DNA from: Gordonia jinghuaiqii
GTDB lineage: Bacteria; Actinomycetota; Actinomycetes; Mycobacteriales; Mycobacteriaceae
NCBI RefSeq assembly: GCF_014041935.1
Contig: NZ_CP059491.1
Coordinates: 2,418,001-2,482,000, forward strand
Reading direction: 5' to 3'
DNA length: 64,000 nt
The notes below the pieces were generated by a model, which was not told the DNA's origin, did no database searches, and saw only the letters and a list, made by a program, of their open reading frames with translations. A program made the position numbers and the translations under genes. Numbering within the stretch: the first letter of the stretch is position 1; every line of letters starts with the position of its first letter. Below, one piece after another: positions 1 through 10,327 of the stretch.

Positions 1-267
1 ACCGAAACCATCGAACGCCCGGACCTCGACGATTGGTCCGACACCAAGACCGACGAGCGCCCCGACGCCGACGCCACCGATCGCGATGACGACGACCGGC
101 CGAAGTTCTTCCACTACGTCAAGAAGAACAAGATCGCCGAGAGCGCTGTGATGGGCAGTCACGTCGTCGCGCTGTGCGGCGAGACGTTCCCGGTGACACG
201 GTCGGCCAAGCCCGGCTCGCCGGTGTGCCCGAAGTGCAAGAAGATCTACAGCAAGATGCGCAAGTAG
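1..267 (+). CDS. DUF3039 domain protein (5' end outside window)
   Basis: The C-terminal 88 codons are present; the start lies upstream of the window. An acidic Asp-rich stretch is followed by a basic FFHYVKKNKIAESAVMG segment and a zinc-ribbon-like part with one Cys in ALCGE and a CPKC pair, ending SKMRK. This matches the short actinobacterial DUF3039 family, whose role is unknown; a metal-bound structural fold is inferred from the cysteines. It converges on the YihY gene, as I recall for the M. tuberculosis neighbourhood. Confidence 0.85.
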   Translation, partial: TETIERPDLDDWSDTKTDERPDADATDRDDDDRPKFFHYVKKNKIAESAVMGSHVVALCGETFPVTRSAKPGSPVCPKCKKIYSKMRK

Positions 268-326
268 CCTCACACGGCACTTCATCGGCCGTCTCCCGGC
301 CGCCACATCCAGTCCGCCACGTCCGG

Positions 327-1523
327 TCAGCCGCGCTCACGATCTCGCGTGGGCCGGCGGATCGGACCCGAGGCGAACCGGTCCGGCAGGGTCTTGAGCT
401 GGCCGGTGAAATCGGAGGTCTGCGAGTTCACCCAGTGTCGGACCTGTGTCGTCGTCGACTCCTTGGCCGGCCAGAACTGCTGCACGGCGGCGTTGAACTC
501 GGCTCCGATGACGATGCCGAAGCCCAGTGAGAACGTGAACAGCAGGAACGCGATCGGCGTCGCCAGTGCGCCGTAGGAGACACCTGCCTCGGTGATCTTC
601 GTCAGGTAGATCCGCAGTACGTAACTCGCGACCCAGAAGAACACGCCCGCCACGACGGCCCCGCCGATGAGTCGGTGCCAGGGCAACGGATTGGGCAAGG
701 CCAGGTGATACAGCGTGGTCAGCACCAGTAGCAGCAGGACGGCGACGAACGGGAAGTAGCCGTAGTCGATCAGCGTCGTGACGAATGATCCCCAGGACTC
801 CGGCACGATCGCCCGCAGGTAGTTGGGTCCCAGGGCCACCAGCGGCAGCAGGAACACCGCCACGCTCAGGAAACCGACGTAGAGGAACAGCGCGAAGAAG
901 CGCTGCCACACCGGATGCCGGACCTCGTGCTGGTCGTGGGCGTGTGCGATCGAGGCGATGAAACATGACACCGCCGACGATCCCGCCCACAGCGACAGGA
1001 CGAAGCCGACCGACATCAGGCCGACCCGACCCCGGCCCAGCACGCTGTCCACGGTCGGGGTGATGAGATCGTCGACGACGGTCGGGGTGAAGGTGCGCTG
1101 CGCGAAGTCGACGATGCGGGCATAGACCACGTCCACGGTGTCGGGGCCGAACCAGCCCGCCACATAGCCGACCGAGCCGAGTAATCCGAGGAGCAGCGGC
1201 GGCAACGACAACGCCTGCCAGAATGCGGCCTGCGCCGCCCATCCGATGATCCCGTCGTCCCACGACTTGACGATGGTGCGCCAGATGACGCGGTGGATGT
1301 TCGGCAGGACAGGCGGTCCGGGGGTGTCCGAGGGCACGGGGACGTCGTTGCCCGCGGTCTGCCGGTCGGCGTCGGCACCGCCGATGACGTCGACGTCACC
1401 CGAGAGCGGGGTGGGGTCCGGGGGAGTGGGCCCTGCGGACGGCGCGGCGCGGCGCGGCGCGCGCAGCGGTTCGGTGGACGTGTCGCCGATGGGGGCGGTG
1501 ACCGCGCCGGACACCGGATGCAC
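327..1523 (-). CDS. YihY/BrkB family inner-membrane protein
   Basis: A 398-residue protein. About 75 Pro/Asp-rich, probably disordered cytoplasmic residues precede the family core (VKSWDDGIIGWAAQAAFWQALS), which carries about six hydrophobic segments to near residue 365. YihY/BrkB proteins are integral membrane proteins of uncertain transport or envelope function; the E. coli member is not an RNase despite the old name RNase BN. The GTG start at 1523 is the first in frame, and a later start that shortens the tail is possible. No partner is evident; it converges on the DUF3039 gene. Confidence 0.85.
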   Translation of the reverse strand: MHPVSGAVTAPIGDTSTEPLRAPRRAAPSAGPTPPDPTPLSGDVDVIGGADADRQTAGNDVPVPSDTPGPPVLPNIHRVIWRTIVKSWDDGIIGWAAQAAFWQALSLPPLLLGLLGSVGYVAGWFGPDTVDVVYARIVDFAQRTFTPTVVDDLITPTVDSVLGRGRVGLMSVGFVLSLWAGSSAVSCFIASIAHAHDQHEVRHPVWQRFFALFLYVGFLSVAVFLLPLVALGPNYLRAIVPESWGSFVTTLIDYGYFPFVAVLLLLVLTTLYHLALPNPLPWHRLIGGAVVAGVFFWVASYVLRIYLTKITEAGVSYGALATPIAFLLFTFSLGFGIVIGAEFNAAVQQFWPAKESTTTQVRHWVNSQTSDFTGQLKTLPDRFASGPIRRPTRDRERG

Positions 1524-1881
1524 CGATTGCGGCGGCCGGGCGACGCGCGCGCCGGCGGGCCGTGTCGTCGACGTGGTACCCGGACGTGCCGCAGTCGCCG
1601 ACGACGTGTCGTCGGCCAGGGGGACCGGGTTCCTCTTTCGCGTTGTGATGAGTTCAATATCCCTGATCGAACGTCCATATGGGTACCCGGGTCACCAGGC
1701 GAGTCGTTCGGATCACCTCCGTTCGGGGGCCCGCACGGTCCCCGGGCCCGGGTGTCGCGATGCGGGGCGGCGCGCCATCCGGCGCTACCATTGGCGGGTC
1801 CCCTCGGGCGCGGGTCCCGTACGCGAGGGGTCATTTCATGCCCGGCAGGGAATCCGTACGCCGTCAGGAGCAGCACAGAAG
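1524..1881. other. Intergenic region between divergent yihY and helicase genes
   Basis: A 358-base divergent intergenic region with no convincing short gene. It must hold both promoters. It contains a perfect inverted repeat at 1597-1616 (arms GCCGACGA and TCGTCGGC, 4-base centre) and an AT-richer patch at about 1650-1685. The helicase ribosome site (CAGGAG, 1865-1870) is at its right end. Confidence 0.5.
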
Positions 1882-3636
1882 GTGACGTCAGCCGAACCCT
1901 CCGCCAGTACTTCTGGCACGCAGGTCCCTGCCCCCAAACTCCAGCTGCGCGCCTGGCAGCGGCGCGCGCTCACCAAGTACCTGACGCAGAAGCCGAAAGA
2001 CTTTCTCGCCGTCGCGACCCCCGGTGCCGGTAAGACGACGTTCGGCCTGCGGATCGCCCGTGAACTGCTCGACGACCGCACGGTCGACAAGATCACCGTC
2101 GTGGCGCCGACGGAGCACCTGAAGCATCAGTGGGCCGAGGCCGCCGCACGTGTCGGCATCGCGCTGGACTCACGGTTCACCAACTCGGCCGGACAGACGA
2201 GCTCGGATTTCCACGGCGTCGTGGTCACCTACGCGCAGATCGCGGCTCACCCCGCGCGCCATCGCGTCCGCACCGAGAACTACCGCACCCTGGTCATCCT
2301 CGACGAGATCCACCACGGTGGTGACGCGAAGTCGTGGGGCGAGGCGATCCGCGAGGCCTTCGACGACGCCGAACGCCGCCTCCTTCTCACCGGAACGCCC
2401 TTCCGGTCCGACGATTCGCCGATACCGTTCGTCACCTACGAGACCGAACCGGGCGGCCACCAGCGTTCCAAGGCCGACCACACCTACGGCTACGCCGACG
2501 CCCTCAAGGACGGCGTCGTCCGTCCCGTGGTGTTCCTGGCCTATTCGGGTGAGGCGAGCTGGCGTGACAGCGCGGGCGAGGAGTACACCGCCCGCCTCGG
2601 CGAGCCGCTGTCGGCCGAACACACCACACGGGCCTGGCGCACGGCACTCGACGCACACGGCGACTGGATCCCCTCGGTGCTGACTGCGGCGCACACCCGG
2701 CTCGGACAGCTGCGGGCCAGCGGGATGCCGGACGCGGGCGGTCTGGTCATCGCGACCGACCAGGCCGCGGCGCGCGACTACGCCGAACTACTCACCTCGA
2801 TCACGGGTAAACCGCCGACGCTGGTGCTGTCCGACGACCCCAAGTCGTCGTCGCGGATCGCCGAGTTCGCCAACTCCACCGATGAGTGGATGATCGCGGT
2901 GCGCATGGTGTCCGAGGGTGTCGACGTGCCGCGTCTGGCGGTCGGCGTCTACGCCACGAGCTCGTCGACGCCGCTGTTCTTCGCGCAGGCGATCGGCCGC
3001 TATGTGCGGTCGCGACGACCCGGGGAGACCGCCAGCGTCTTCCTGCCCTCGGTCCCGGTGCTGCTCGACCTCGCCAGCCAGATGGAGGTCGAGCGCGATC
3101 ACGTCCTCGGCAAGCCTCATCGCGTCAGCGAGGGCCTCGACGACCAGTTGCTCAACGACGCGAACAAGCAGAAGGACGAGCCGGGGGAGGACGAGCCCTC
3201 GTTCCAGTCGCTGCACGCCGACGCCGAACTCGACCAGGTGATCTTCGACGGCGCGTCGTTCGGCACCGCGACCTTCGCCGGCAGCGACGAGGAATCGGAT
3301 TATCTCGGACTGCCGGGCCTGCTCGACGCCGACCAGGTGCGCGCACTCCTGCGCAAGAGGCAGGCGGACCAGGTGACGGCACGCACGACCGCTGCGCCGG
3401 CGCCCGCCGCCGCACCGGAGGCCACCCCGGGCCGGGTTCCCGGCGGCACCGGTGACAACCTCGCGGCGCTGCGTAAAGAACTCAACACCCTGGTGGCGAT
3501 GCACCATCATCGGACGGGAAAACCGCACGGCATGGTGCACAACGAGTTGCGTACCCGGCTCGGAGGACCGCCTACCGCGCTCGCCAGTGCCGAGCAGCTC
3601 AAGGAACGCATCGCCGCCCTGCGCGAGTGGCGCTGA
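1882..3636 (+). CDS. DEAD/DEAH-box superfamily 2 helicase
   Basis: A 584-residue SF2 ATPase. Motif I is TPGAGKTTF near residue 50, motif II is DEIH within LVILDEIHHGG, and motif III is LLLTGTPFRSDD. The C-terminal RecA-like domain carries VSEGVDVPRLAVG and QAIGRYVRSRRPGE (motifs V and VI). The last ~120 residues are a charged, Ala/Pro-rich tail ending in a small helical segment. I chose GTG 1882 because homology begins just after it and CAGGAG lies about 11 bases upstream; the open frame continues much further 5' only because of high GC. The nucleic-acid substrate is unknown. Confidence 0.85.
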   Translation: MTSAEPSASTSGTQVPAPKLQLRAWQRRALTKYLTQKPKDFLAVATPGAGKTTFGLRIARELLDDRTVDKITVVAPTEHLKHQWAEAAARVGIALDSRFTNSAGQTSSDFHGVVVTYAQIAAHPARHRVRTENYRTLVILDEIHHGGDAKSWGEAIREAFDDAERRLLLTGTPFRSDDSPIPFVTYETEPGGHQRSKADHTYGYADALKDGVVRPVVFLAYSGEASWRDSAGEEYTARLGEPLSAEHTTRAWRTALDAHGDWIPSVLTAAHTRLGQLRASGMPDAGGLVIATDQAAARDYAELLTSITGKPPTLVLSDDPKSSSRIAEFANSTDEWMIAVRMVSEGVDVPRLAVGVYATSSSTPLFFAQAIGRYVRSRRPGETASVFLPSVPVLLDLASQMEVERDHVLGKPHRVSEGLDDQLLNDANKQKDEPGEDEPSFQSLHADAELDQVIFDGASFGTATFAGSDEESDYLGLPGLLDADQVRALLRKRQADQVTARTTAAPAPAAAPEATPGRVPGGTGDNLAALRKELNTLVAMHHHRTGKPHGMVHNELRTRLGGPPTALASAEQLKERIAALREWR

Positions 3637-3671
3637 GGCCGCTCGGGCCTGCGCGCACCGCAACCGAACAC

Positions 3672-3709
3672 GAGAGAGCCCGGCCGGAAGATTCCGGCCG
3701 GGCTCTCTC
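3672..3709 (+). terminator. Intrinsic terminator, probably bidirectional
   Basis: Perfect 16-bp stem (arms 3672-3687 and 3694-3709, starting GAGAGAGCCCGG) with a 6-base loop. It sits 35 bases past the helicase stop and between convergent genes, so it can serve both strands. No long T run follows, which is usual in this GC range. Confidence 0.85.
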
Positions 3710-3750
3710 GGTGCGTCCTGGTGGCTGTCGCCCGTCAGACCATTACGCCC

Positions 3751-3957
3751 TCAGACCAGTTCACCCGCGGACTCGACGACGGTGGCGCTGAGCTCCACCA
3801 GACGAGTCTCGTGTGCGTTGAAGTGATGACGGCAGAAGAGAAGTTCGCCGCCCTTGGGCAGGACGGCACGTACCTTGGCTGCTGCGCCGCAGCGATCGCA
3901 ACGATCGGCGGCGGTGAGCGATGGGTAGATCGGGGCTGTGGTGGCAATGTCAGTCAT
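3751..3957 (-). CDS. DUF7455-type small zinc-finger protein
   Basis: 68 residues with ADRCDRCGAAAKVRAVLP and then LLFCRHHFNAH: a CxxC pair and a CRHH group spaced like a compact zinc-binding fold. This is the small actinobacterial DUF7455 family often found near sigA/sigB; its function is unknown. GGAGG lies just upstream of the ATG at 3957, supporting this start. The 243 bases upstream (3958-4200) appear to hold only its promoter region and the end of the next gene's intergenic space. Confidence 0.8.
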   Translation of the reverse strand: MTDIATTAPIYPSLTAADRCDRCGAAAKVRAVLPKGGELLFCRHHFNAHETRLVELSATVVESAGELV

Positions 3958-4200
3958 GGGTCCTCCGTCCCGGTCCGGCGCCTGTATCGGGCGCCTTCCC
4001 TTCGAGCCGACACATCCGGGCGATGCGTCAGCCTTACTCTGTCAGACGTTCGGGGGCGTCGTATTGTTCCGGCAGGTGCACCCGGTGTGTCGTCACTCAC
4101 CGTTTACCTCGGGCAACAACCTCACAACGTCGCGCCGAACGCGGTGCGACCCGGTTCACAGTCCGGGCCGCACGTGGTGGATGGGTTCGGCTCGGCCGGT

Positions 4201-5238
4201 TCAGCTGGTGCGGGCCGGCGAATGGGTGCCGTCGGTTCCATCGGGTTCGGTGGCGGCATCTGCGGTGGGGATGTCGCCCGTCGCATCGGTGGCGGCGAAC
4301 TCGCCGCCGGCGCCGACGAGGGCCCCTTCCTGCTCCTCGCGGAAGTGGGTGACCGCATCCGAGGACTCGTTCTCGCGGTCACGCAGGTACTCGCGCAGAG
4401 AGTAGGCGAAGGCGGCGGCCCATGCGATGGCGATGACGATGTAGAGGACGTTGCGCACGCTTCCCGGGGCGTCGATGAAGTCGCTCTTCAGCAGGCTGCG
4501 GGTGTTGGTCAGGACGATCAGGCCGCCGACCGACGCGCCGAGGAGGCGCGGCGGGATGTGCCGGACGAGCCAGGCGGCGATCGGTGCCGCGATGATGCCG
4601 CCGACGAGGATGGCCCCGACCCAGGCGAAGTTGATGCCCTGCGAGCCGATGCTGAACAGGAATCCGAGGCTGGCGGCGACCGCGATGATGAACTCGCTGG
4701 TGTCGATCGAGCCGATCACCTTTCGGGGCTCGAGGCGTCCGCTGGCCAGGATCGCGGGCGTGCCCACCGGACCCCAGCCGCCGCCGCCGGTGGCGTCGAC
4801 GAAGCCGGCGACGAAGCCCAGGGGGCTGAGGAAACGCTTGCGCAGCGGCTTGCCCAGGTTGTGGCGGGGGATGCCCTGGAAGGTGAACCGCACCAGGATG
4901 TAGAGACCGAGCAGCAGCAGGATGGCGGCCATCACCGGCGCCGCGGTCTCGGTGGAGAGGCTCGACAGCACCGTCGCGCCGAGGAAGGCGCCGATGGCGC
5001 CGGGTATCGCGATGCGGCGCACGACGCGCCAGTCCACGTTGCCGAACTTCCAGTGGGAGACACCCGAGACGAGGGTGGTGCCGATCTCGGCGAGATGGAC
5101 GGTGGCCGAGGCGGCGGCCGGGTTGGTGCCGATGGCGAGGAGGAGCGTGGTCGTGGTGACGCCGTACGCCATGCCGAGACTGCCGTCGACCAGCTGGGCA
5201 GCGAGGCCGACAAGGCCGATCAGGACAATCGTTCTCAT
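4201..5238 (-). CDS. Sulfite exporter TauE/SafE family membrane protein
   Basis: 345 residues. The N-terminus GLAAQLVDGSLGMAYGV and the internal repeat GFVAGFVDATGGGGWGPVGT are TauE/SafE hallmarks. About eight membrane segments end near residue 290, followed by an acidic cytoplasmic tail. The family exports sulfite, sulfonates or related small anions across the inner membrane. GGAGAG precedes the ATG at 5238. A cysteine-type leader peptide 112 bases upstream (5351-5410) implies control by sulfur or cysteine supply, which fits a sulfur-compound transporter. The exact substrate is not determined by the sequence. Confidence 0.88.
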   Translation of the reverse strand: MRTIVLIGLVGLAAQLVDGSLGMAYGVTTTTLLLAIGTNPAAASATVHLAEIGTTLVSGVSHWKFGNVDWRVVRRIAIPGAIGAFLGATVLSSLSTETAAPVMAAILLLLGLYILVRFTFQGIPRHNLGKPLRKRFLSPLGFVAGFVDATGGGGWGPVGTPAILASGRLEPRKVIGSIDTSEFIIAVAASLGFLFSIGSQGINFAWVGAILVGGIIAAPIAAWLVRHIPPRLLGASVGGLIVLTNTRSLLKSDFIDAPGSVRNVLYIVIAIAWAAAFAYSLREYLRDRENESSDAVTHFREEQEGALVGAGGEFAATDATGDIPTADAATEPDGTDGTHSPARTS

Positions 5239-5350
5239 AGTGGTTCTCTCCGGGCTGACGCGCGGTCATGTGCGCGACGTGGCTGATGCGGGCACGACGT
5301 GCACACGCAGAAGGGGTGGGACCTGTCGGTCTCTGGCGGGTTCTGTCGTG

Positions 5351-5410
5351 TCACAGACAGAGCATCGAGGCCACGCGTAGCAGGTCGATGGCCGGGCGGG
5401 TCACCAGCAT
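5351..5410 (-). CDS. Cysteine-type attenuator leader peptide upstream of tauE/safE gene
   Basis: A 19-codon ORF: ATG at 5408-5410, TGA at 5351-5353, encoding MLVTRPAIDLLRVASMLCL. It matches the short actinobacterial putative leader peptides found before sulfur-assimilation genes, which share a core like (V/I)DL-x-RV-x-S-x-x-C near the C-terminus. Ribosome stalling at the Cys codon under cysteine limitation is the proposed mechanism for that family. The position on the same strand, 112 bases before the exporter, fits. The ORF is too short for ordinary gene finding and its ribosome site is weak. Confidence 0.72.
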   Translation of the reverse strand: MLVTRPAIDLLRVASMLCL

Positions 5411-5612
5411 GGCACCACGCCGGTTCCCGGAAGACATCGCTGCATAAGGCACCGCGTCATCCTATGTAGTGGGCTGCTTCGGAGCCGATTATCCGACCGT
5501 GTCGAAATCGTCGCGCGCACAACTCTTGACAATATGGATGCGTCATGCGTAAGGCGCGTCGTGCCTGACGGACGGGCGTATCGAGCGGAGTGCCTCCCGG
5601 TGCCGACAAACA

Positions 5613-5652
5613 CATTCGCCCCCGTCGCCGGGTGAGGGCGCGGGGGCGAATG
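5613..5652 (-). terminator. sigA terminator
   Basis: 12-bp perfect stem (arms 5613-5624 and 5641-5652, CATTCGCCCCCG and its complement) with a 16-base GC-rich loop, 22 bases past the sigA stop. The stretch from 5411 to 5612 holds the promoter region of the leader peptide/exporter transcript; a GATAAT-like -10 on the minus strand is seen near 5488-5493. Confidence 0.75.
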
Positions 5653-5674
5653 GTGGTGGGACGGTGGGTTCCTG

Positions 5675-7096
<1,422 letters not shown>

Positions 7097-7127
7097 GTAC
7101 AACCTTTCGAACTGTCTTCTATGTGTC

Positions 7128-7151
7128 TGTCATGTCTCGCGAGACATGACA
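7128..7151. promoter_or_regulatory. Perfect 24-bp palindrome in sigA upstream region
   Basis: Half-site TGTCATGTCTCG is followed immediately by its exact reverse complement, with no spacer. The right edge is about 32 bases upstream of the sigA GTG on the minus strand, in the likely 5' leader or promoter. It could be a dimeric repressor operator or an RNA hairpin in the leader. The bound factor is unknown. Confidence 0.6.
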
Positions 7152-7270
7152 CGGCAGCATGAGCCGCCGTGGACAAGGTCTTGGTTTCTCGGTTCAGATG
7201 ACCGGTGACGACCATTGTAACGACATTGCCGTGGCTGATGTGGCAAAGCCCTGGTCACCGTCGCATGGCG

Positions 7271-8059
7271 CTAGGTTTTGAGGCCCTGCGACACCGCCAT
7301 CGCCGCACCGACGATCCCCGCTGTGTTCAGCAGCGCGGCCGGCACCACGGGCGTCGCGTTGGTCAGCAGGGGAATCCACTTGTCGGACTTGCGACTGATG
7401 CCACCACCGGCGATGAACAGCTTCGGCCAGAACAGGGCCTCATAGGTCTTGAGGACCTCGGAGACCTTCTCGGTCCACTTCTCATAGGACCAGCCCTTCT
7501 CGTCGCGGACACGGGACGAGGCCTGATGCTCGGCCTCCTTCTTGCCGACCTGGAGGTGGCCGAGTTCGGTGTTGGGCACCAGGTTGCCGTTGATCATGAT
7601 CGCCGACCCGATACCCGTCCCGAACGTCAACAGCATCACCACACCGTCGACGCCCTTGCCTGCGCCGTAACGGTCCTCGGCCATACCGGCGGCGTCCGCG
7701 TCGTTGAGGACCGACACCGCGCGATTGTCGAGCTGCTTGCCGAAGAGTTCGTAGACGTCGGTGCCGATCCAGGCCTTGTCGATGTTGGCGGCGGTGCGCA
7801 TGACCCCCTCGGTCACCACCCCGGGCAACGTGATGCCCACCGGGCCCGCCCAGTCGAAATGCGCGACGACCTCGGCGACGCCACGCGCGACGGCGTCGGG
7901 GGTTGCCGGCTGAGGGGTCAGGACCTTGAACCGTTCACCCACCAACTCTCCCGTGTCGAGATCGACGATCCCGCCCTTGATCCCGGAGCCACCCACATCG
8001 ACCCCGAAGCCGAGTTGGGTCGGCGTCGTCGGCGTGTCGGTGGCGGACTTGTCGGTCAT
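7271..8059 (-). CDS. ppgK: Polyphosphate glucokinase PpgK
   Basis: 262-residue ROK-type sugar kinase that phosphorylates glucose using polyphosphate or ATP. The N-terminus has the phosphate-binding [14 protein letters not shown]. Other family motifs are [30 protein letters not shown] and the polyphosphate-kinase-type [12 protein letters not shown] near residue 155. The ATG at 8059 is preceded by AAAAGGGGAGC; the frame runs 34 codons further upstream without homology. The neighbours sigA and suhB are the same as in M. tuberculosis (sigA-ppgK-suhB). Confidence 0.93.
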   Translation of the reverse strand: MTDKSATDTPTTPTQLGFGVDVGGSGIKGGIVDLDTGELVGERFKVLTPQPATPDAVARGVAEVVAHFDWAGPVGITLPGVVTEGVMRTAANIDKAWIGTDVYELFGKQLDNRAVSVLNDADAAGMAEDRYGAGKGVDGVVMLLTFGTGIGSAIMINGNLVPNTELGHLQVGKKEAEHQASSRVRDEKGWSYEKWTEKVSEVLKTYEALFWPKLFIAGGGISRKSDKWIPLLTNATPVVPAALLNTAGIVGAAMAVSQGLKT

Positions 8060-8241
8060 GGTGGAGCTCCCCTTTTCGGGTCGGCGGCAATCCCAGACCA
8101 GGCTATCCACGCCGGAGCCCGCCCGCGCGACATCACGGCACATGCGCGCGCCGCCGATCATGCCCCGCGGCCGACGCAGTGGCCGCCCGCGGCCGAGAGA
8201 TCGGTCACCGGTGCGCCCGCCCCATCACACGGTGTGCTGAC

Positions 8242-9144
8242 ATGGGAGGCGTGGATCAGACAATTCCGGTGGACGAACTCGCCGCGGTCGCTGACGCCGT
8301 GGCACAGGAGGCGGCGGCTCACGTGCGACGCCGCCGGCCCGAATTGTTCGGGGCCACACCAGGTCACGGACAGTCCTCGGAAATCGGGGCGCACGATTCG
8401 AGCGTCGCCGATCCGGTCTCGACGAAGTCCACGGAAACAGATCCGGTCACCGTCGCCGACACCGAGACCGAACGCCTCATCCGCGAACTCCTCCACCGGG
8501 CCCGGCCCGGCGACGAGGTGCTGGGGGAGGAGGACGGTGGCAGCCGAACGGTTCCGTCGGGCGTGCGGTGGGTCGTCGACCCGATCGACGGCACCGTGAA
8601 CTTCATGTACGGCGTCCCCGCCTACGCGGTGTCCATTGCGGCGCAGATCGACGGGCGGTCGGTGGCGGGTGTGGTGGTCGATGTCGCCCGCAAGGTGACC
8701 TACGGTGCCACTCTCGGTGGCGGTGCCTGGGTGTCCGACGGCGACGGCACGCGGCAGCCGCTGCGCGCCAACCCGGTGGATCGTACCGAACTGGCCTTGG
8801 TGGCAACGGGTTTCGGGTACGACGCAGAACGGCGTCGCGCGCAGGGCAAGATCGTCGCCGAACTGCTGCCGCGTGTGCGCGACGTCCGCCGGATCGGTGC
8901 GGCGGCGCTCGATCTCTGCATGGTCGCCTCCGGTGCTGTGGACGCCCACTACGAACACGGCCTGAGTCCCTGGGACTGGGCCGCCGGCGGACTCATCGCC
9001 GCCGAGGCCGGTGCCGTCGTCCAGACGCCGCCGCCGGATTCACGAGCCGACGAAGGTCACGTCACCGTCGCCGTGGCTCCGGGTATCGCCGACGAATTCC
9101 TCTCGCTCCTCGACGAATTGGGCGCGCGCGACCCGTTGGGTTGA
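8242..9144 (+). CDS. suhB: Inositol monophosphatase family protein SuhB
   Basis: 300-residue Mg2+-dependent phosphatase of the IMPase/FBPase superfamily. Metal ligands are in GEEDGG and WVVDPIDGTVNFMYG; the second signature SPWDWAAGGLIAAEAGA is near the C-terminus. It likely releases myo-inositol from inositol phosphate, feeding the phosphatidylinositol and mannoside genes elsewhere in the window. A 30-residue insertion rich in Ser/Thr (GHGQSSEIGAHDSSV region) interrupts the N-terminal part. The start is uncertain: ATG 8242 is used, GTG 8251 is possible. It is divergent from ppgK, with 182 bases between. Confidence 0.88.
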   Translation: MGGVDQTIPVDELAAVADAVAQEAAAHVRRRRPELFGATPGHGQSSEIGAHDSSVADPVSTKSTETDPVTVADTETERLIRELLHRARPGDEVLGEEDGGSRTVPSGVRWVVDPIDGTVNFMYGVPAYAVSIAAQIDGRSVAGVVVDVARKVTYGATLGGGAWVSDGDGTRQPLRANPVDRTELALVATGFGYDAERRRAQGKIVAELLPRVRDVRRIGAAALDLCMVASGAVDAHYEHGLSPWDWAAGGLIAAEAGAVVQTPPPDSRADEGHVTVAVAPGIADEFLSLLDELGARDPLG

Positions 9145-9174
9145 TCGGTCCGCCGGTCCGATGAGCCGCAGGGC

Positions 9175-9867
9175 TCAGCAGGGCCCGGAGTGGACCGCCT
9201 TCACCAGAACCGGGTCGACCCCGGTGTTCGGGTTCGTCGGGTCTGCCGAGCGCAGCGCCTCGAGTGCGGCCTGTGCGTCCTGGGACAGCTCGTGGCCGGA
9301 GTGATACGCGCCCAGCGCCACGTCGACCGCGGTGCCCCGCCGGCCGTCTTCGACGAGTTGAGCGCAGGGGAACGCCAGCCAGGTCGCGGCGGCCGCGGCA
9401 CGGCCTGCCGGCCCGAAGCGGATCTGGGCGACGCAGTCGAGGTCCTGGTTCGGGTAGAGCGGGTCGTCGGCGAAGGGGGTGTCGGGCACCGGCGTGAAGC
9501 CCTGGGCGGTGAGGTCCTCGGAGACCGAGCGTGCCGCTCCGCGCTCGTCGGAGGCATTGAGGACCCGGACGCCGAATGTCGCGAGGGGCGCGGGGGCGAC
9601 GTCGAGCATCTCGCCACGGTCGACGACGTCGAGGCGCGGGGCCGGCGGAGGAGGCGCAGCACCGGCCTCGACCGCTGTCGGCGGGGACGGTTGATTGCAC
9701 GCCGTCGGCACCGACTCGCTGTCGTCGCCACCGAGGGCCATGGCCCACACCACCACGCCGAGAATCATCAGGGTGACGACCACGATGATCGCCGGCGCGT
9801 AGCGCCGTCGGCGGTAGGGTCGGCCCTGCTCGTCGGTCGGGTAGCCGGTCGTGATCTTCGACACCAC
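9175..9867 (-). CDS. cei: Envelope integrity protein Cei
   Basis: 230 residues. A basic N-terminus (YPTDEQGRPYRRRRYAP) is followed by one membrane helix (IIVVVTLMILGVVVWAMAL), a Pro/Ala linker and a LytR_C-type extracytoplasmic domain (TFGVRVLNASDERGAARSV). This is the Cei family (M. tuberculosis Rv2700), linked to envelope integrity. GTG 9867 is chosen because GAGGAG lies about 11 bases upstream; ATG 9930 (MSEFPSDG) is the alternative and adds 21 residues. It converges on suhB. Confidence 0.82.
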   Translation of the reverse strand: MVSKITTGYPTDEQGRPYRRRRYAPAIIVVVTLMILGVVVWAMALGGDDSESVPTACNQPSPPTAVEAGAAPPPPAPRLDVVDRGEMLDVAPAPLATFGVRVLNASDERGAARSVSEDLTAQGFTPVPDTPFADDPLYPNQDLDCVAQIRFGPAGRAAAAATWLAFPCAQLVEDGRRGTAVDVALGAYHSGHELSQDAQAALEALRSADPTNPNTGVDPVLVKAVHSGPC

Positions 9868-10327
9868 GGTGAACTGACTCCTCACTGGGCGTTGCGCCGC
9901 GTGCAACCCGTCGGAAGGGAACTCGCTCATGGTGAGCGCTGGCCCGTCGCGGTCTCGGATCACTCTAGAGGGTGCCGTCGCGGGCGTTCGCGCGCCTCGC
10001 CGGTCGCGCCGGGACGGCGGTCCGACACGCACCCACACCTGCGGCGTGACGCAATTCGGACGAGTTCGGGTTCGTGTATTGACGATCCGACATCTGTCGA
10101 CTATTCTTCGGGCGCCCGCGCTTCCAGACCCGGGATGCGCCCGATACCAAATCGTGATCGAGATCATGCAATACGCGCGATATCCGGGTACGAATCCACC
10201 CCGATACGACGTTGCAGTGACCCCAACGGTAAAACGATCCCGGCGGAGTCGTGCGCATACGAACGGCTGACGGCCACAAGCCCCTGACCGCGAGCGCCCC
10301 TCACACTCTCAACAAGTAAGGCACACA
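9868..10327. other. Divergent promoter region between cei and DUF4193 gene
   Basis: 460 bases with no convincing gene. It contains a good plus-strand promoter (10079-10107) and therefore an unusually long predicted 5' leader of about 210 bases before the DUF4193 ATG. Around 10140-10210 the sequence is AT-richer than its surroundings. The bases 9868-9930 may belong to cei if the upstream ATG is used. Confidence 0.5.
10079..10107 (+). promoter_or_regulatory. SigA-type promoter for DUF4193 gene
   Basis: TTGACG (10079-10084), a 17-base spacer and TATTCT (10102-10107): a close match to the consensus. A start site near 10114 would leave about 214 bases before the ATG at 10328. A second, closer promoter cannot be excluded. 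Confidence 0.55.

Noticed and set aside
3721..5286. Long plus-strand open frame (521 codons)
   Set aside because: It is the antisense shadow of the TauE/SafE gene with no recognisable protein features; such frames are common at this GC content.
7097..7102. TTG at 7102 as the sigA start
   Set aside because: GTG 7096 has the better-spaced GAAAGG and gives the N-terminus expected from mycobacterial SigA.
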